DNA of 64,000 nucleotides from Rhyzopertha dominica (GCA_025024175.1 QCXZ01000003.1:22650392-22714391); one strand, 5' to 3'. Positions 22,535 to 34,499 are shown, counted from the first letter of the stretch. A program made the numbers and translations. Notes: generated from the letters alone by a model not told the origin.

Positions 22535-23615
22535 CAGGGTGTCCCATTTTCGTTTAATTGTAGGGTATCTCGGTAACTCTTAATGCTAGAGGGTTGCGGT
22601 TTGGACATTATTGTATTACTTTTTTGTTCTGAGTTCTCGCTTGGGTATGTAGATACAAAAAAAAACTGTAACTACATTTTTTATAGATATTTTTATTTTG
22701 AATCCATTGTCGTACCCCGTAATTTTTAGGAGGTCACATTTTTAGATATAACACAAACTTGCATTTTTAAAATAGAAACCATAGTTGACTTTGCTATGGT
22801 TAAAAAAAACCTATTTTTTCTGATTAATAAATGTATACATTGTTAGGTTTATTTTTACTAATTTTGGAATTATTCAAATTTTTTAAAATCCTTTAATCAT
22901 AGTTTACGTTTACATCCAGGAGGCTATGGAATAAGAAAACACACAATATAATTTATATTATTAAGTAATAATTTTTATCCTTTAAAAATAATATATGCAT
23001 ATTTGAATACATAGGTACATAAGACTCCTAAGAGCGCTCATGCATTTTTTATCGATAATCTAGGAGACCCTGTAACTAATGAAAATGATTGTTTATTTGG
23101 AGATAAGTACATATGCATTGTTTATCATCAAGTATTTACATCCATTTTGACAAAAAAACGTAAAATCTCATTAAATTTTTACAAAAATTGAAATAATACC
23201 AAAATTAGTAGAGGTAAACCTAACAATGTATACATTTTCTTAATCAGAAAAAATAGTTCTCAACCATACCAAAGCCAATAATGGTTTCCATTTAAAAAAA
23301 TGCAAGTTTGTGTTATATCTAAAAAATGTGACCCCCTAAAAAAATTCTGAGTATGCTACTGAATTCAGAATAAACATGTCTACAGTTTTTTTGTATCTGC
23401 ATAGCCAATCGAAATATTGAAAACTGAAGAAATGTTACATTTTTCAAAACTTGGCTACGGCTTTAAAACAAAAGACGATACAAAAATGGTGATGGTACGG
23501 CTCAACTCACAACAAAAAAGTAATACAGTGATGTCGAAACTGCAACGCTCTAGTATTTATACTTACCGCGACACCCTACAATTACAACGAAAATGGGACA
23601 AACGTTCTATCCCTG
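22535..23615. mobile_element. Palindromic element E, ~1.08 kb
   Basis: It begins CAGGGTGTCCCATTTTCGTT (preceded by TA at 22533-22534). The reverse complement appears at the other end: ACAACGAAAATGGGACA at about 23584-23600, followed by a diverged tip (CCCTG at 23611). Inner arm landmarks such as GTAATACAATAATGTC-like and GATACAAAAAAA...ACTGTA occur facing each other. A half copy lies at 13100-13410. There is no coding capacity. Confidence 0.8.
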
Positions 23616-23914
23616 CATATAACTTGATAACTGTCGTCCTACATATGTGACAATCGAGGTCAAGGCGGCATATATACATCACAGTTAACATGTAACGCTG
23701 CTGAACGCCATCCGACGCATGTGCAACTGAATCGCTGGTCGCTCAGTGTTGTTGAGCTTCAGAGCGTAATTCGCTGCGGTGGCCAGATTATGGCGACCAA
23801 CAGCTAATTACAACCCAAATATATTATAATATTATGAAAGATAATTCATTGTAAATTAGCATATGTAATATTTTCTTGGGATTTGCAGGCATAAGATGAA
23901 ATGAAAAAGTATTG

Positions 23915-23982
23915 GCCTTGACCGAGGGACCTCGGGACCTTTTGAATACCAGTCAAACGCTCTATCACTGAGCTATCAGGGC
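23915..23982 (-). tRNA. tRNA-like pseudogene / SINE head, box A intact
   Basis: On the minus strand the segment has acceptor ends GCCCTGA/TCAAGGC, an intact box A (TAGCTCAGTGATAGAGC), an anticodon stem TTTGA/TCAAA with loop CTGGTAT (anticodon position GGT), and a T stem CCGAG/CTCGG. The T loop is shortened to four bases, so box B is lost. It is not a functional tRNA as it stands. Confidence 0.55.
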
Positions 23983-24363
23983 CCTATTCAACACTGAGCG
24001 ACGAGCGATTCAGTTGCACATGCGTCGGATGGCGTTCAGCAGCGTTACATGTTAACTTTGATGTATATATGCCGCCTTGACCTCGATTCTGATTATGCCT
24101 GCAAATACCAATACAATATCACATATGCTCATTTACAATGAATTCAGGCGATAATTAATAATTATCTTTCATAATATTATAATACATTTGGGTTGTAATT
24201 AGCTGTTGGTCGCCGTAATCTGGCCACCGCAGCGAATTACGCTCTGAAGCTCAACAACACTGAGCGACGAGCGATTCAGTTGCACATGCATCGGATGGCG
24301 TTCAGCAGCGTTACATGTTAACTTTGATGTATATATGCCGCCTTGACCTCGATTCTGAATAGG

Positions 24364-24434
24364 GCCCTGATAACTCAGTGATAGAGCGTTTGACGGGTAT
24401 TCAAAAAGTCCCGAGTTCAAATCTCGGTCAAGGC
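24364..24434 (+). tRNA. tRNA-like pseudogene / SINE head, box B intact
   Basis: A 71-nt cloverleaf-like segment with acceptor GCCCTGA/TCAAGGC (one mismatch), a D arm with one stem mismatch (ACTC/GAGC), an anticodon stem TTTGA/TCAAA with loop CGGGTAT, and a perfect T arm (CCGAG-TTCAAAT-CTCGG). The U33 equivalent is G, and the loop at 34-36 reads GGT. It is embedded in a repeated unit, so a tRNA-derived SINE or pseudogene is more likely than a working tRNA-Thr. Confidence 0.55.
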
Positions 24435-24897
24435 CAATACTTTTTCATTTCATCTTAAGCCTGCAAATCCCAAGAAAATATCACATGTGCTCATTTATAT
24501 ATCTATATATGTAAAAAATTCAAACTTTCTGTTTCATTCCGAGCTTTTGCCTTGATTGACTGTTGGAGTACTAAGCTTCGTATAAATATCCACTTAATTT
24601 TTGAAGACTACCTGTGCCCTACATAGCTTTCAGAAGATTTTAGGCTTTGGTTCTTCGGTAAGCAAAAGACCAAGAAATTGCCGGCGCAAAATATCAAAAA
24701 TTAAAACAAAGGGGTAAAAAGTAATCGATGATGACCAGGCATCCCTAAACCTATTATACGCTCCCATGATTTCGGCTGTCACAACCTGACCATCTAAAAC
24801 TCAAATTTGACAGTACCAACAACCGAAACACTTAAAATTAAAGGTTATAAATTACAATGCAGATGTTCGACAGTCTTACATAGTAACTTCTTTAAAA

Positions 24898-27579
24898 ATG
24901 ATAAGACCAGAATTAAAATGTATTTGGTTATTTCTTATTGGGCTGTGTGTTCACACAGTTTTGGCTCTGTATGAAGATCAAGCTGGTAAATTTGACTGGA
25001 AGTTGCCTTTTATAGGAAAAGCAAAATTTGCGCATATAATAGACGCAAAACGTATTGCCGTTGCAACCGAAGAAAATGTTATTGCAGTATTGAATACAAA
25101 AACTAGTCAGATAATATGGCGACAAACACTTGAGAGTCCAGCAGATCAGCAGATAAAATTCTTACATGTAAACAAAGACGTAGTGACAGTATCAGGTACC
25201 AGCAACAGTTGTTACATTCGTGGCTGGGACTTCAATACTGGCACAATATTGTGGGAGTGGATGTTACATAATGAAGACAATATTCAACCTCGATGGATTG
25301 TTGATGGTGGCTACCTTGTTCAGATTGCATTTTACATACGTTCTCACATAGAAGTTATGAAATATAATATACAAACAGGACAACATGTGGAGAAGGTTGT
25401 TCGCATCTCAGCGCCTTGGATTCAAGACTCCTCTAACTGCATTTTTGCTCATTCATATTTGGTGTGCATATCCAGCAAGGATAATGATGGCCAAATTTAT
25501 TACTTAAAATTATCGGAGTCTTTATATAAGGTCCATTCTTATCCACTTAATTCATTATATGATGAAACAAGTGGACATGTACAGATTCAATCGTACATTC
25601 ACTACAAGCCAGCATTTTTGCTTGTATCTCACAGAGATGCAAAATTGCTGATAATTGAAGATGAAGTGGTCAAGGTATCGATGCCTTCAATTTCACCCAA
25701 CTCCATAGTGCTGCCATCAAACAGTGGAAAATCCAAACTGGTTCAGCTTGAAATTAATCCAGATGATCCAGAAAAGTTGTTGCGGGTGGTCACTCAAGAG
25801 ATAGAAACACGGATTGATAGGACGTTTGTTGATGTACAGTATCCGTTAGGATTGGGGGCACCTTATATTGTGGCAGGTGGTGGTAAAGGAGACTCTTTTG
25901 ATTTATTACTTAGTAGTAGCGACAATGCTCTGACTTTGCTACGATTACCTGAAGGGAAGATATTATGGACAAGGGAAGAAGCCCTTAGCCATATTATAGC
26001 TGTTGAGTTTTTGGAATTACCTGTATCTGATTTGGATGCATCCATAGAAAAAGAATTTAAAAGCACTGGGGATATGCTAGACATGTTCTGTCAACGCATA
26101 CTGAGTCAGATGAAACAGTTATCTTCTGTGTTATTTGGAAATCAATTGCTTACAACTAAAAATGGTCTGGTAAGAGATGAATTTGGTTTGCATAAACTGA
26201 TTGTTGTGGCAACAAGTGTAGGTAAACTATTTGCGATTGATACATTTACAGGTAATATCGTTTGGAGTTACAGATTACCATATGTTGTTCCATATACCAC
26301 ATTAGGTAAACAAAGCATGTTACTGTTTGTTCAACGAACTGCAAGATATGCTCCACTTCCGGCACAGTGTGTGTTACTTGCGAAAGATTTTCACACAGGT
26401 AATGGTGTATTATTTAGATTTGACCCGATATCAGGTTATTCTGAAACTGGTATTCAGAGGTTGAATTATAGTATAAAGCAGGCTGTGCTTTTACCACATG
26501 AAGATGAAAATCATGTAAAGGCTGTCCTAGTTCTATCTGAAGATAATCAGATCTATGTTTATCCCACTTCTGGCGAACACATTGTTTATGAAAATGCACA
26601 AACAACTTATTTGTATTCTGTTAATTCGGAGACTGGCTCTTTACATGGGTATAATTTTCTCCATAGTACAGAAGATAAGCTTAGTTTGAATCATGTATGG
26701 AATTTGCATTTGGGTGCATCGAAGCTAAGTGCATTTGGGGTTCATCTACCTTATGAAAGAGTTCATTCTCAGGGTCGTGTGTTACCAGACAGATCTGTTT
26801 ATTACAAATACATAAATCCTAACATGCTTGCATTGGCAACAGTTAGTGAGGATGCCGTACACAAACATGTCGTTAGTGTGTACCTTATAGATGGTGTAAC
26901 AGGGTTAGTTCTTTTCTCTGCTTGCCACAAAAAAGCTAAAGGACCAATTCATTTAGTACATTCTGAAAACTGGATAGTGTACTCATATTTCAATGAACGA
27001 TTTAGGCGTACTGAGGTAGCATCTGTCGAATTTTATGAAGGCCGCATACAAAGCAATAGTTCCGTGTTTAGCTCTCATGCTGTAAGTCAGCTGCCCCATG
27101 CTGAAAGCCAAGCATACATTCTGCCAGCGACACCTCATTTTATAGCCACCACTATAACGGAAAGAGGGATAACATCAAAGTTTATCCTCATTGCATTAAC
27201 CAATGGTGTCATAGCTGAAGTACCATGGGCATTTATTCAGCCTCGGTTGCCTGATGTAGCCTGTGGACCAGAAGAAAGCTGTATTCCGTACATTCCTGAG
27301 ATACCTTTGCATCCAGAGGCTTCAGTCAACTACAACCAAACGTTGGAACGTGTCCGAGGGATACATACAGGACCTGCACGTTTAGAGAGTACTAGTCATG
27401 TGTTAGTTCATGGTTTAGATGTATTTTATACACGTGTAGCACCATCGAAGACATTTGATGTGCTTAAAGAGGATTTTGACTATAAACTTATTATTTTAGT
27501 GTTGTCTGGACTAGTTATTGCATCATACGTCACAAAAAAATTAGCATCAAGGAAAGCGCTACGACAAGCATGGAAATAG
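24898..27579 (+). CDS. EMC1: ER membrane protein complex subunit 1 (EMC1), single exon
   Basis: Largest subunit of the EMC insertase, which inserts multipass and tail-anchored proteins into the ER membrane. The ORF is intact at 893 residues (Drosophila and human proteins are roughly 900-1000). A signal peptide occupies about residues 1-23. YEDQAGKFDWKLPFIGK is the canonical mature N-terminus, and a PQQ-like beta-propeller begins with VATEENVIAVLNTKTSQIIW. The second propeller contains IVVATSVGKLFAIDTFTGNI. The DUF1620 region follows (about 680-850, including GPARLESTSHVLVHGLD). One TM helix lies at about 861-879, with a short basic cytosolic tail ending ALRQAWK. No intron interrupts the coding sequence, unlike its multi-exon neighbours; intron loss or retrocopy is possible, but no 3' polyA tract or flanking repeat supports the latter. 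Confidence 0.96.
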   Translation: MIRPELKCIWLFLIGLCVHTVLALYEDQAGKFDWKLPFIGKAKFAHIIDAKRIAVATEENVIAVLNTKTSQIIWRQTLESPADQQIKFLHVNKDVVTVSGTSNSCYIRGWDFNTGTILWEWMLHNEDNIQPRWIVDGGYLVQIAFYIRSHIEVMKYNIQTGQHVEKVVRISAPWIQDSSNCIFAHSYLVCISSKDNDGQIYYLKLSESLYKVHSYPLNSLYDETSGHVQIQSYIHYKPAFLLVSHRDAKLLIIEDEVVKVSMPSISPNSIVLPSNSGKSKLVQLEINPDDPEKLLRVVTQEIETRIDRTFVDVQYPLGLGAPYIVAGGGKGDSFDLLLSSSDNALTLLRLPEGKILWTREEALSHIIAVEFLELPVSDLDASIEKEFKSTGDMLDMFCQRILSQMKQLSSVLFGNQLLTTKNGLVRDEFGLHKLIVVATSVGKLFAIDTFTGNIVWSYRLPYVVPYTTLGKQSMLLFVQRTARYAPLPAQCVLLAKDFHTGNGVLFRFDPISGYSETGIQRLNYSIKQAVLLPHEDENHVKAVLVLSEDNQIYVYPTSGEHIVYENAQTTYLYSVNSETGSLHGYNFLHSTEDKLSLNHVWNLHLGASKLSAFGVHLPYERVHSQGRVLPDRSVYYKYINPNMLALATVSEDAVHKHVVSVYLIDGVTGLVLFSACHKKAKGPIHLVHSENWIVYSYFNERFRRTEVASVEFYEGRIQSNSSVFSSHAVSQLPHAESQAYILPATPHFIATTITERGITSKFILIALTNGVIAEVPWAFIQPRLPDVACGPEESCIPYIPEIPLHPEASVNYNQTLERVRGIHTGPARLESTSHVLVHGLDVFYTRVAPSKTFDVLKEDFDYKLIILVLSGLVIASYVTKKLASRKALRQAWK

Positions 27580-28384
27580 TTAAATTTTTTAATTTAATTT
27601 CAGTTTGAAAACTGTTCAAATAGTTTTTGGTATTGAATGTGAAGTAATATGTCAGTTAGTGGATAGTTTGTTACATTTTTGTTATCCAGGGTACCACAAA
27701 TGTTAGATTAGCATACAATTAGTACAGTTTGTGTAAAATATATTTGATGGAAATATACTTTCCTTTCTCATAAAAAAAGATAGTAGGAGAAATTTGTAAG
27801 CTGGCTGTTAATATGTGTGTTGAATCAAAAGGAAGCATACATTAAATTATACAATTGTTTGAATACTGCAATTTCATTTAATCAACCTTTAATGCATAAA
27901 ATTTTTGCATTACTTACGATACAGAAGCAATCCATTGGTAGATTCATAATCCCTCTCAATATATCTTAAAAAGAGTTAAAGTACTGAGTACTTGTATTTT
28001 TTATTTTGACTTGATATGTAGGGTCCTAAAATCTTTGTATCTTGAAATTACAAGAAGCATTTAGAATGATGTCTGCAATCTAAACTAGCAATTTAATTAA
28101 TAGCATTGAATTTGTTTTATTGCATTTAAGAAATTTATGGACAGATCTAAAAGTTACATAGACTATTTTGAAAAAGAGCAGGCAGAAAAAACAACTAAAT
28201 TATCTATGCATGAAAAACCTAATTAAACAATGTAATGAAAAATACTTATCACAGTAATTTATCAAATCTAAATATGTACTTCGAAAATATGCCCTAATAA
28301 TAAGCTAATCACTTCAAGAAATCGCTTACTTAAACAATATGGCAGCTTTGCTGCCAAAATGCGTATTTAGATTTTTCATATATC
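27580..28384. other. EMC1 3' flank
   Basis: AT-rich sequence after the EMC1 stop. No canonical AATAAA lies within the first 150 nt; a weak ATTAAA is at 27842. No other feature is seen. Confidence 0.4.
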
Positions 28385-29262
28385 GTTTAATTCAAATTAA
28401 ACCACACTAAGCTTGTATTATATTTCATCCTAAAAAACCTAATTTGCACATTTACAAAACTAAAGATTTTACAGTTAAGCATTTATAATATCTATATAAA
28501 AGATATATTGAAAAGGTGATTCCTATTTTTATGCAATATTAACAAGTTTTATTGCAATGTTTTATGTGTTGAGGCTCATTGCTTGTGCATTATTATTATT
28601 AATCTATTTTAGTCAGCTAGCACATTTCTTCTAAATCACTTTGTTTTCTTTTACAATAATTTTGGCCAACTTATTATTTTCTCTATATGTATGAGGTAAG
28701 TTATTAGTGATATCGGTCTCAAGTGCCTCTAATATTTAAAATACAGAAATATGAGATACACCAAGTACAAACTTATGAAAACAGTATTTTGTTTAAATAA
28801 TTCACATATATTTAGGACAGCATACCACTTCATTTTCTTAAGAGACATATTTTTCTCCAATTTTATCATACCTAATAAGTATTCACTACCCATAATCAAT
28901 ATTTGATTGTACAAACAATATATTGTACCTACTTACATATACATATCCTTTAATTAGAATTAAACCACACTATATAAGCTTGTATTATATTCCATCATAG
29001 AAACCTAATTTGTGCACTTACAAAAGATTCCATGGTTAAGAATTTATAATATCTATACAGACATATTCAGAAGGTGCTTCTTATATTTTTATGCAATATT
29101 AATATGAGTTTTAAGCAAAATTTTCATGTCCTGAAGCTCAGTATTTGTCCATTATTGTTTTCAATCTATTTCCAGTGACAAGTCAGCACATTTCTTCTAG
29201 ATCATTTGTTTTTTACACTATGCCATATAATAATTTTGACAAACTTATTATTTCTCTCTATA

Positions 29263-31222
29263 GAGGGTGTCCCACGTTATGTGAGCAACCTCTCAGAATC
29301 TGAAATCGTGTAAATATTAAATTATTTTACATTATAATTTTTTTTTAAATAACACCTGCCTACTGAGACGTTCACAATTAAGCATGGAGGAAGAGAAATA
29401 GTTTTTCTAAAATATCTCTTAGAGCGGTTAATATAATTTCATCAAGTTTTGGTTATTATTAATATTTTAAGTTTTTTTAATAAATGTTTGAGGAGGACTA
29501 AGCTCCCACATTTTAACCCTTATTAACTTTATAGCAGATAAGTATTTTTTTTCCAGAATATGTGTTTTTGTAATCTTTGTTCATGCGGCTAAAATTGACC
29601 CTTTCTTAGAAAACTGCAGTCATGCTGCATCATTTCCCATTTGTGTAAAAATTTAAACATTTTAAAATAAACTTCATAATTGTTACAATAGGTGATATTC
29701 AAGGTAAAAAGCTTTACTTATAGGAAATCATTAAATGCATGTAAGCATATTCATTTATATGAATATTCCATTATTATTATTTCAGTATTTTTGTAACAAA
29801 TAATGTAAGGTATTCTATGAAAAGGTCAATGTAACAGTGACAACTAACACAGTTTTATTATTTATCCCGGCCAATTTGATAAAAATGATTTAGTTAAGCA
29901 GTGAAAATGTTAACCGTAATATTCAACTACAATTTTCTTGGAAAGGATCAATTTTAGCCACATGAACAAAGAATACCTTTTTTTGTTTACAAGAGCCAAA
30001 GATTAAAAAATATGTTTTTGATAATAATAACCGTTTTAAAGTTAAGGGTAAAAATGTGGGGGGTTTGCCCCCATCACGCCCCTGTCAAACATTTATTAAA
30101 AAAATATTTGCATCATTTTAACAGATTCCACTTAAAATAATAATAACCAAAATTTGATGTAATTATATCAACCGATCTAAGAGATATTTTTAAAAAAGTA
30201 GGCGGGCGGTATATTTTTCGAAAATCCATTAAATCTTTTATTACATTATATAATGCTTTTGTTCTTAGCAAACTAAGTTTAACCAGTGTGATTTGGAGTC
30301 CGCAGTATAAATGTCACAATGATAGTATAGAAAAAATCCAAAACAAATTTATTAGATATCTAAGTTGTAAACAAAATTACATAATTCCTGACGGGTCTAT
30401 TTCAACTGCAAGACATCACTTTCATTCACTAGAAAGAAACTATATCGGATATTGCGATTCTTGATAAAATACTTGACCACATATTATCCCAAATTGCAAT
30501 AAATATACAATCCAGACCGCTATGAAACGTCAGCATTTTTGTAATTCTATCTAGAAAAACAAACTGTTCAAGAAACTCACTTCTATGTCGTGCAGCAGTA
30601 CATTATGTTCACGTAGAATTATTTGGAATGTCGCATTTATGTATAAAGTGCGTACTGAAGCGTCACTTTTTGGAAATATAAACACATGTTGGCAATTTGT
30701 TCAACTCCTACTTCTTATTATACTTTTTCCATAAATTTTTATATAATTTTCTATGTATTCTTTATATGCTTGATCTGTCACTTTTTTCCTTGTTTAATTT
30801 TAATTTTTTCAATTAAACTTAAAAGGCAATATTACTATTTTCTGTTATAATTAATCTGTCTTTTATTACATGCTGTATCAGCAAAAACGTCTTCTGTATT
30901 AATTTTGATTGTCTATTTTGCATACCTGTTGATTTTATTTTATTTGCTTCTGGCTTTTCCTATCCTGTAATTTATAATATTTGATACTGAATACTGTAAG
31001 TATATGGTTTTGTCGAACTGCTTATCACTTTCTTGTTTTCATTTGATTACCAGTGATGTACTTATTTATTTCAAAATGTTATTATGAATGCTATTTTAGG
31101 TTTCTAACTTTTGTTTGTATTCCTACGCATACAATAAATAAAAAGTTATACTGTAAAATAGTGTTATTTTTACACCAGTTTACAGATTCTGAGAGGTTGC
31201 CTACATAATCAAGGACACCCTG
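29263..31222. mobile_element. Palindromic element D (family B), interrupted by a LINE
   Basis: It begins GAGGGTGTCCCACGTTATGT and ends CAAGGACACCCTG, with TA on each side (29261-29262 and 31223-31224). Its arms match family B at 11963-12944 (GTTGCC...ACATAA ends; CTTGGAAAGGATCA; TTTAAAGTTAAGGG). Without the LINE insertion at 30197-31140 it would be about 1.0 kb. The uninterrupted homologous stretch in copy 1 (around 28683-28700) serves as an empty site. Confidence 0.85.
30197..31140 (+). mobile_element. 5'-truncated CR1/Jockey-like LINE
   Basis: The end of ORF2 is readable: LYNAFVLSKLSLTSVIWSPQ (with one frame change), SIEKIQNKFIRYLSCKQNYI and TARHHFHSLERNY. About 650 bp of 3' UTR follows, ending AATAAATAAA. 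It sits cleanly inside the right arm of palindrome D, which resumes at AAAGTTATACTGTAAAATAG. The 5' truncation and A-rich 3' end are normal for target-primed reverse transcription. It is the same family as the remnant at 13410-15060. Confidence 0.8.
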
Positions 31223-31480
31223 TACAAGGTGACTCATTACTGTGAAATCTGTCTACAGTGCCTCTAATACTTATACAATACAGAAATTTGAGATTCACCT
31301 AGTTCAAAGTAAATAAAAACACTATTTTGTTTAAATCATTTACATATATTTCCATACATTTAGTACAGTATTCCACTTCATTTTTTTAAGTGATATTTTT
31401 TCTAATTTGATCGTAATAACTGTTCAATAGCCATAGTCGGTTTTTTATTGTACAAATAAAATATTTTGTACCTACTTGCT

Positions 31481-32530
31481 GTATTTTAAGTGATGTATTG
31501 AAATATACGAAAAATGTACAGTTTTATTGAAAAAGATTTAGGAATAATAACTCACCCTGAACCTATACATATTAATATGCATTGAATAATTCTCTGCAAA
31601 TTTGATATTCTGTGCAAAAGTACTGTGTATGTCAAACTTTTAAGATAACTAAAATATTCTTTCATTTCTAGTCCATAAGTGAAAAATGTTGTTAAAATAC
31701 ATTACATATTTAACTTTTATTGACTTAAACAAGCATACAGCTATTACTTATTATTTATGGACAAATATTAATTACAAATGATTTTATATGTCAATAGAGG
31801 TAAAGTTAGTGTAATATCTAGGTAAGTAGGTTATAAGGAGCACAAAAGATTTTAATATTTTGTAGGCACTTATTTATGAGTAAGTAGGTAAGTTGCACAA
31901 AATATTTAAGTAAGTATTTAAATATTTTTTTTGGTCAATTTCATAATGCTCCTATCAACAAAGTTACCTATTCAAAACTTCAATTTGAAGATTGGATACT
32001 ATCTTGATATACTACACATAAAATATGTCATAATATTCTCAGAATTACATTTTCCAGAAATGGTAGTCTGTGGAATAGTGTAATGGTGTAAGTATGGAAA
32101 CAATATTGCCACTTGCCAAAAAGGGTGTTCTGTGAAAAAGCCTAATAAGAGTTTCGAGTAGGTATTTTTCCAAATAAACCAAAAATTTTGTGCATTATCC
32201 ATGTTTGTTTTAGAAAAATCACCAACATTAAAGTAATTTATGGCTTACCTACCGCTAATACTGAAATAAAACAGACACGAAAAGATAAAAAGATATGGCA
32301 CCACGTTTACAGATTCTCAAAAAAATATAAAATATAGTAAATAGCTTTTAAGTAAGGAGACTAAATAAAACTACTAGAGCTGAAGGAATTTTAAATACGT
32401 TTTTAGTTTGTTCGGACAACAGCTTGCCTGTGCTTTCGTTAAAATAATAATGTATGCTTGTGTTGACATGATTTTAAAATGAAATGCATATAACCTTGAT
32501 ATTGAAATTACACATACTATGGTAAACTAC
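31481..32530. other. No gene seen
   Basis: AT-rich DNA between the tandem duplication and the hAT element. No coding or structured signal is recognised. Confidence 0.4.
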
Positions 32531-32538
32531 GTAGGTAC

Positions 32539-34176
32539 TAGTGATGTTGAAATTACTTCACAATGTGTAATTAATTAAAATTACAACTACTTTGAGTAAA
32601 TTTTAATTAATTACAATTAAAATTACAAAATATGTTGAAGTAATTATTTACAACTACAATTACACGGTTCCATGTAATTTCAAATTATCAATTACATCTA
32701 CTCTGCTGGAAAAAGCTTTAAAACAATATATGTTACTTACACTCTCACTCATACCAAGTTGTTTAGAAAATAAAACGTTATATAACTTTTATTACATAAA
32801 ACAAAACTCAAAAACATCTAATCGAGTAAAGCCTAATTATCCTAATTGTTGTTATATGCAAATTTACAACTCTAACAAGTGAGAAATGAATAAAGCAAAT
32901 CAAAGTCTAGTCCCACTTTATTTTAAATAAATCAATTCTGAATATTTTAAACAATGAGAAACTAGACTGACTTGCTTTATTCATTTCTGGATCACTTAAC
33001 CACTTAGAATGGATCAGTTCATCATCAACTAATAATCTGACTTATATTACTTATTAATTTTATTTGTGTATATTATAAACCACCGTTATGTCTTAAAAAC
33101 GGTTTTTAAAATTGTTTGATGAATTGTTTCATCTAGGTTTCAAAATTTGGCCACTGATACTAATTACTATTTTTTGAAAATATTAAATATTGCAGGATAG
33201 TCTTTTACAAATAGTAATTTTTTATTTTCAGATAAAGCTAAAAATTTTATATGTGAAGCATTTTGCTGACATCATCCGGCTCTGGAATATCCATATAATA
33301 AAAAATTTGATAATACCTATAATTCCAGAGGCGAATTGCAAGGACTTTGTTTATTATCTCTTGGAGGCAAAAAATGTTCTTGGACTTCACTTATGGCGAG
33401 TTTTCTAACTGCGACTTAATTTCCTTTATCTCTGTCAGAATGAATCCAATTAACTTTAAACTGTGGTAAGGAACAAGTTGCCCAATGAATGATCTTCTGC
33501 ATAATCGAATGAAATATAAAATATGTGAAAATCATTTTTAACATTTGTTATAATAATCCCAGAGCTCGACACAGAATTCAAATTTTCAGCTCTTTGTTCA
33601 CCACCTCTGGATTAATTACAAAATAGTTAGCAAAGCTTTTCCCAGATATAACTGGCTTTTCCTGAGGAGTATCGATCGCAATAGTTTATGGTTTCACAAC
33701 TATAAAATATTAATGCAAAAAAATGTAATTTAGCCAATTTAAATTTAGTTGCTTTGATTACATCACAAATCGAATCTAAGAGTTTTTTTTTAAGTGAGGA
33801 TAGTTGATACAGTCAAAATGTGAATTCCATCTTGTAGGGTGTGATACATTAATAAGTTTCTTAGCACAAACACATTCTTCTTCATCACAAGCTTTAGTCG
33901 ATCTACTGACAGAGTAGTCCAAATAAATTAAGTTTTGCAAAAGCACTGTATAGGTATGAATTTAATATAAAATAGTTTTGCTTGTGGAAATGGTCTTTTC
34001 AATATCTACCTATACCTACCGGTTTGCAATATGTTTGGAATATGATTGTAAAAATATGTGTAATTGTAACCAAATGGTTAATTCAACTACAAATAAATTA
34101 CAATTGTAGGGCAAGTAATTAATTACTGCTTCAATTACTTTTTCAAGTAATTGTAATTAATTACTTAACAACACTG
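32539..34176 (-). mobile_element. Internally decayed hAT element with 8-bp TSD
   Basis: The ends are TAGTGATGTTGA (32539) and TAACAACACTG (34176), imperfect TIRs of the form YAGTGWTGTT. They are flanked by GTAGGTAC (32531-32538) and GTAGGTAG (34177-34184), an 8-bp target duplication with one difference. Subterminal AATTAATTAC-rich stretches are present at both ends. Segments at 33115-33640 match the second hAT copy, whose frame encodes the C-terminal dimerisation motif. No intact transposase ORF remains. Confidence 0.8.
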
Positions 34177-34499
34177 GTAGGTAGCCATTATACGAGCAAA
34201 AATTGATAGCCAATAAATCAAACACGTAAATCATGAAAATTGCCTCATTTTTCTAAAGCTACCAGCTTTACGGTTTTTTTTACTGCCAAGCCTAATTTAA
34301 GCCGTATAAACCCGTAAATCTGGGAGCAGTGACTTGTTCCATGGTAGTGACAAGTTATAGAGTAACTGATGGTAACTGTGAGACTGTGACAGTGTGACAT
34401 AGCCAACACAGAGGAAACGATAAGCAGCTGACAGATGACAGGATAACACTGACAACGTGACAACTGACACTGACAGTAGTAATGATAACACTTTCGAGT

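Larger units (their letters stand above)
23650..24470. repeat. Rearranged inverted-repeat cluster carrying two tRNA-like heads
   Basis: A unit of about 100 bp (CAGTTGCACATGCGTCGGAT...TATATATGCCGCCTTGACCT) occurs three times: minus at about 23652-23748, plus at 23991-24092 and plus at 24259-24358. Flanking blocks (GTTGTAATTAGCTGTTGGTC; CCTGCAAATCCCAAGAAAAT) are also repeated in both orientations. Each outer part ends in a tRNA-like segment. The structure suggests an inverted-repeat mobile unit that duplicated or gene-converted internally. It lies 430 bp upstream of EMC1. Confidence 0.7.
28385..31480. repeat. Tandem duplication of a ~560-bp segment, second copy interrupted
   Basis: Copy 1 (about 28385-28935) and copy 2 (about 28944-29262 continuing at 31225-31480) share AATTAAACCACACTA, GCTTGTATTATATT, ATTTTTATGCAATATTAA, CAGCACATTTCTTCTA, AGTGCCTCTAATA and CAGTATTTTGTTTAAAT-like blocks in the same order. 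Copy 2 is split by palindromic element D. The duplication predates that insertion and has diverged substantially. Confidence 0.8.

Noticed and set aside
24364..24434. Functional tRNA-Thr gene
   Set aside because: Mismatches in acceptor and D stems, G instead of U33, and location in a repeated unit point to a SINE or pseudogene.
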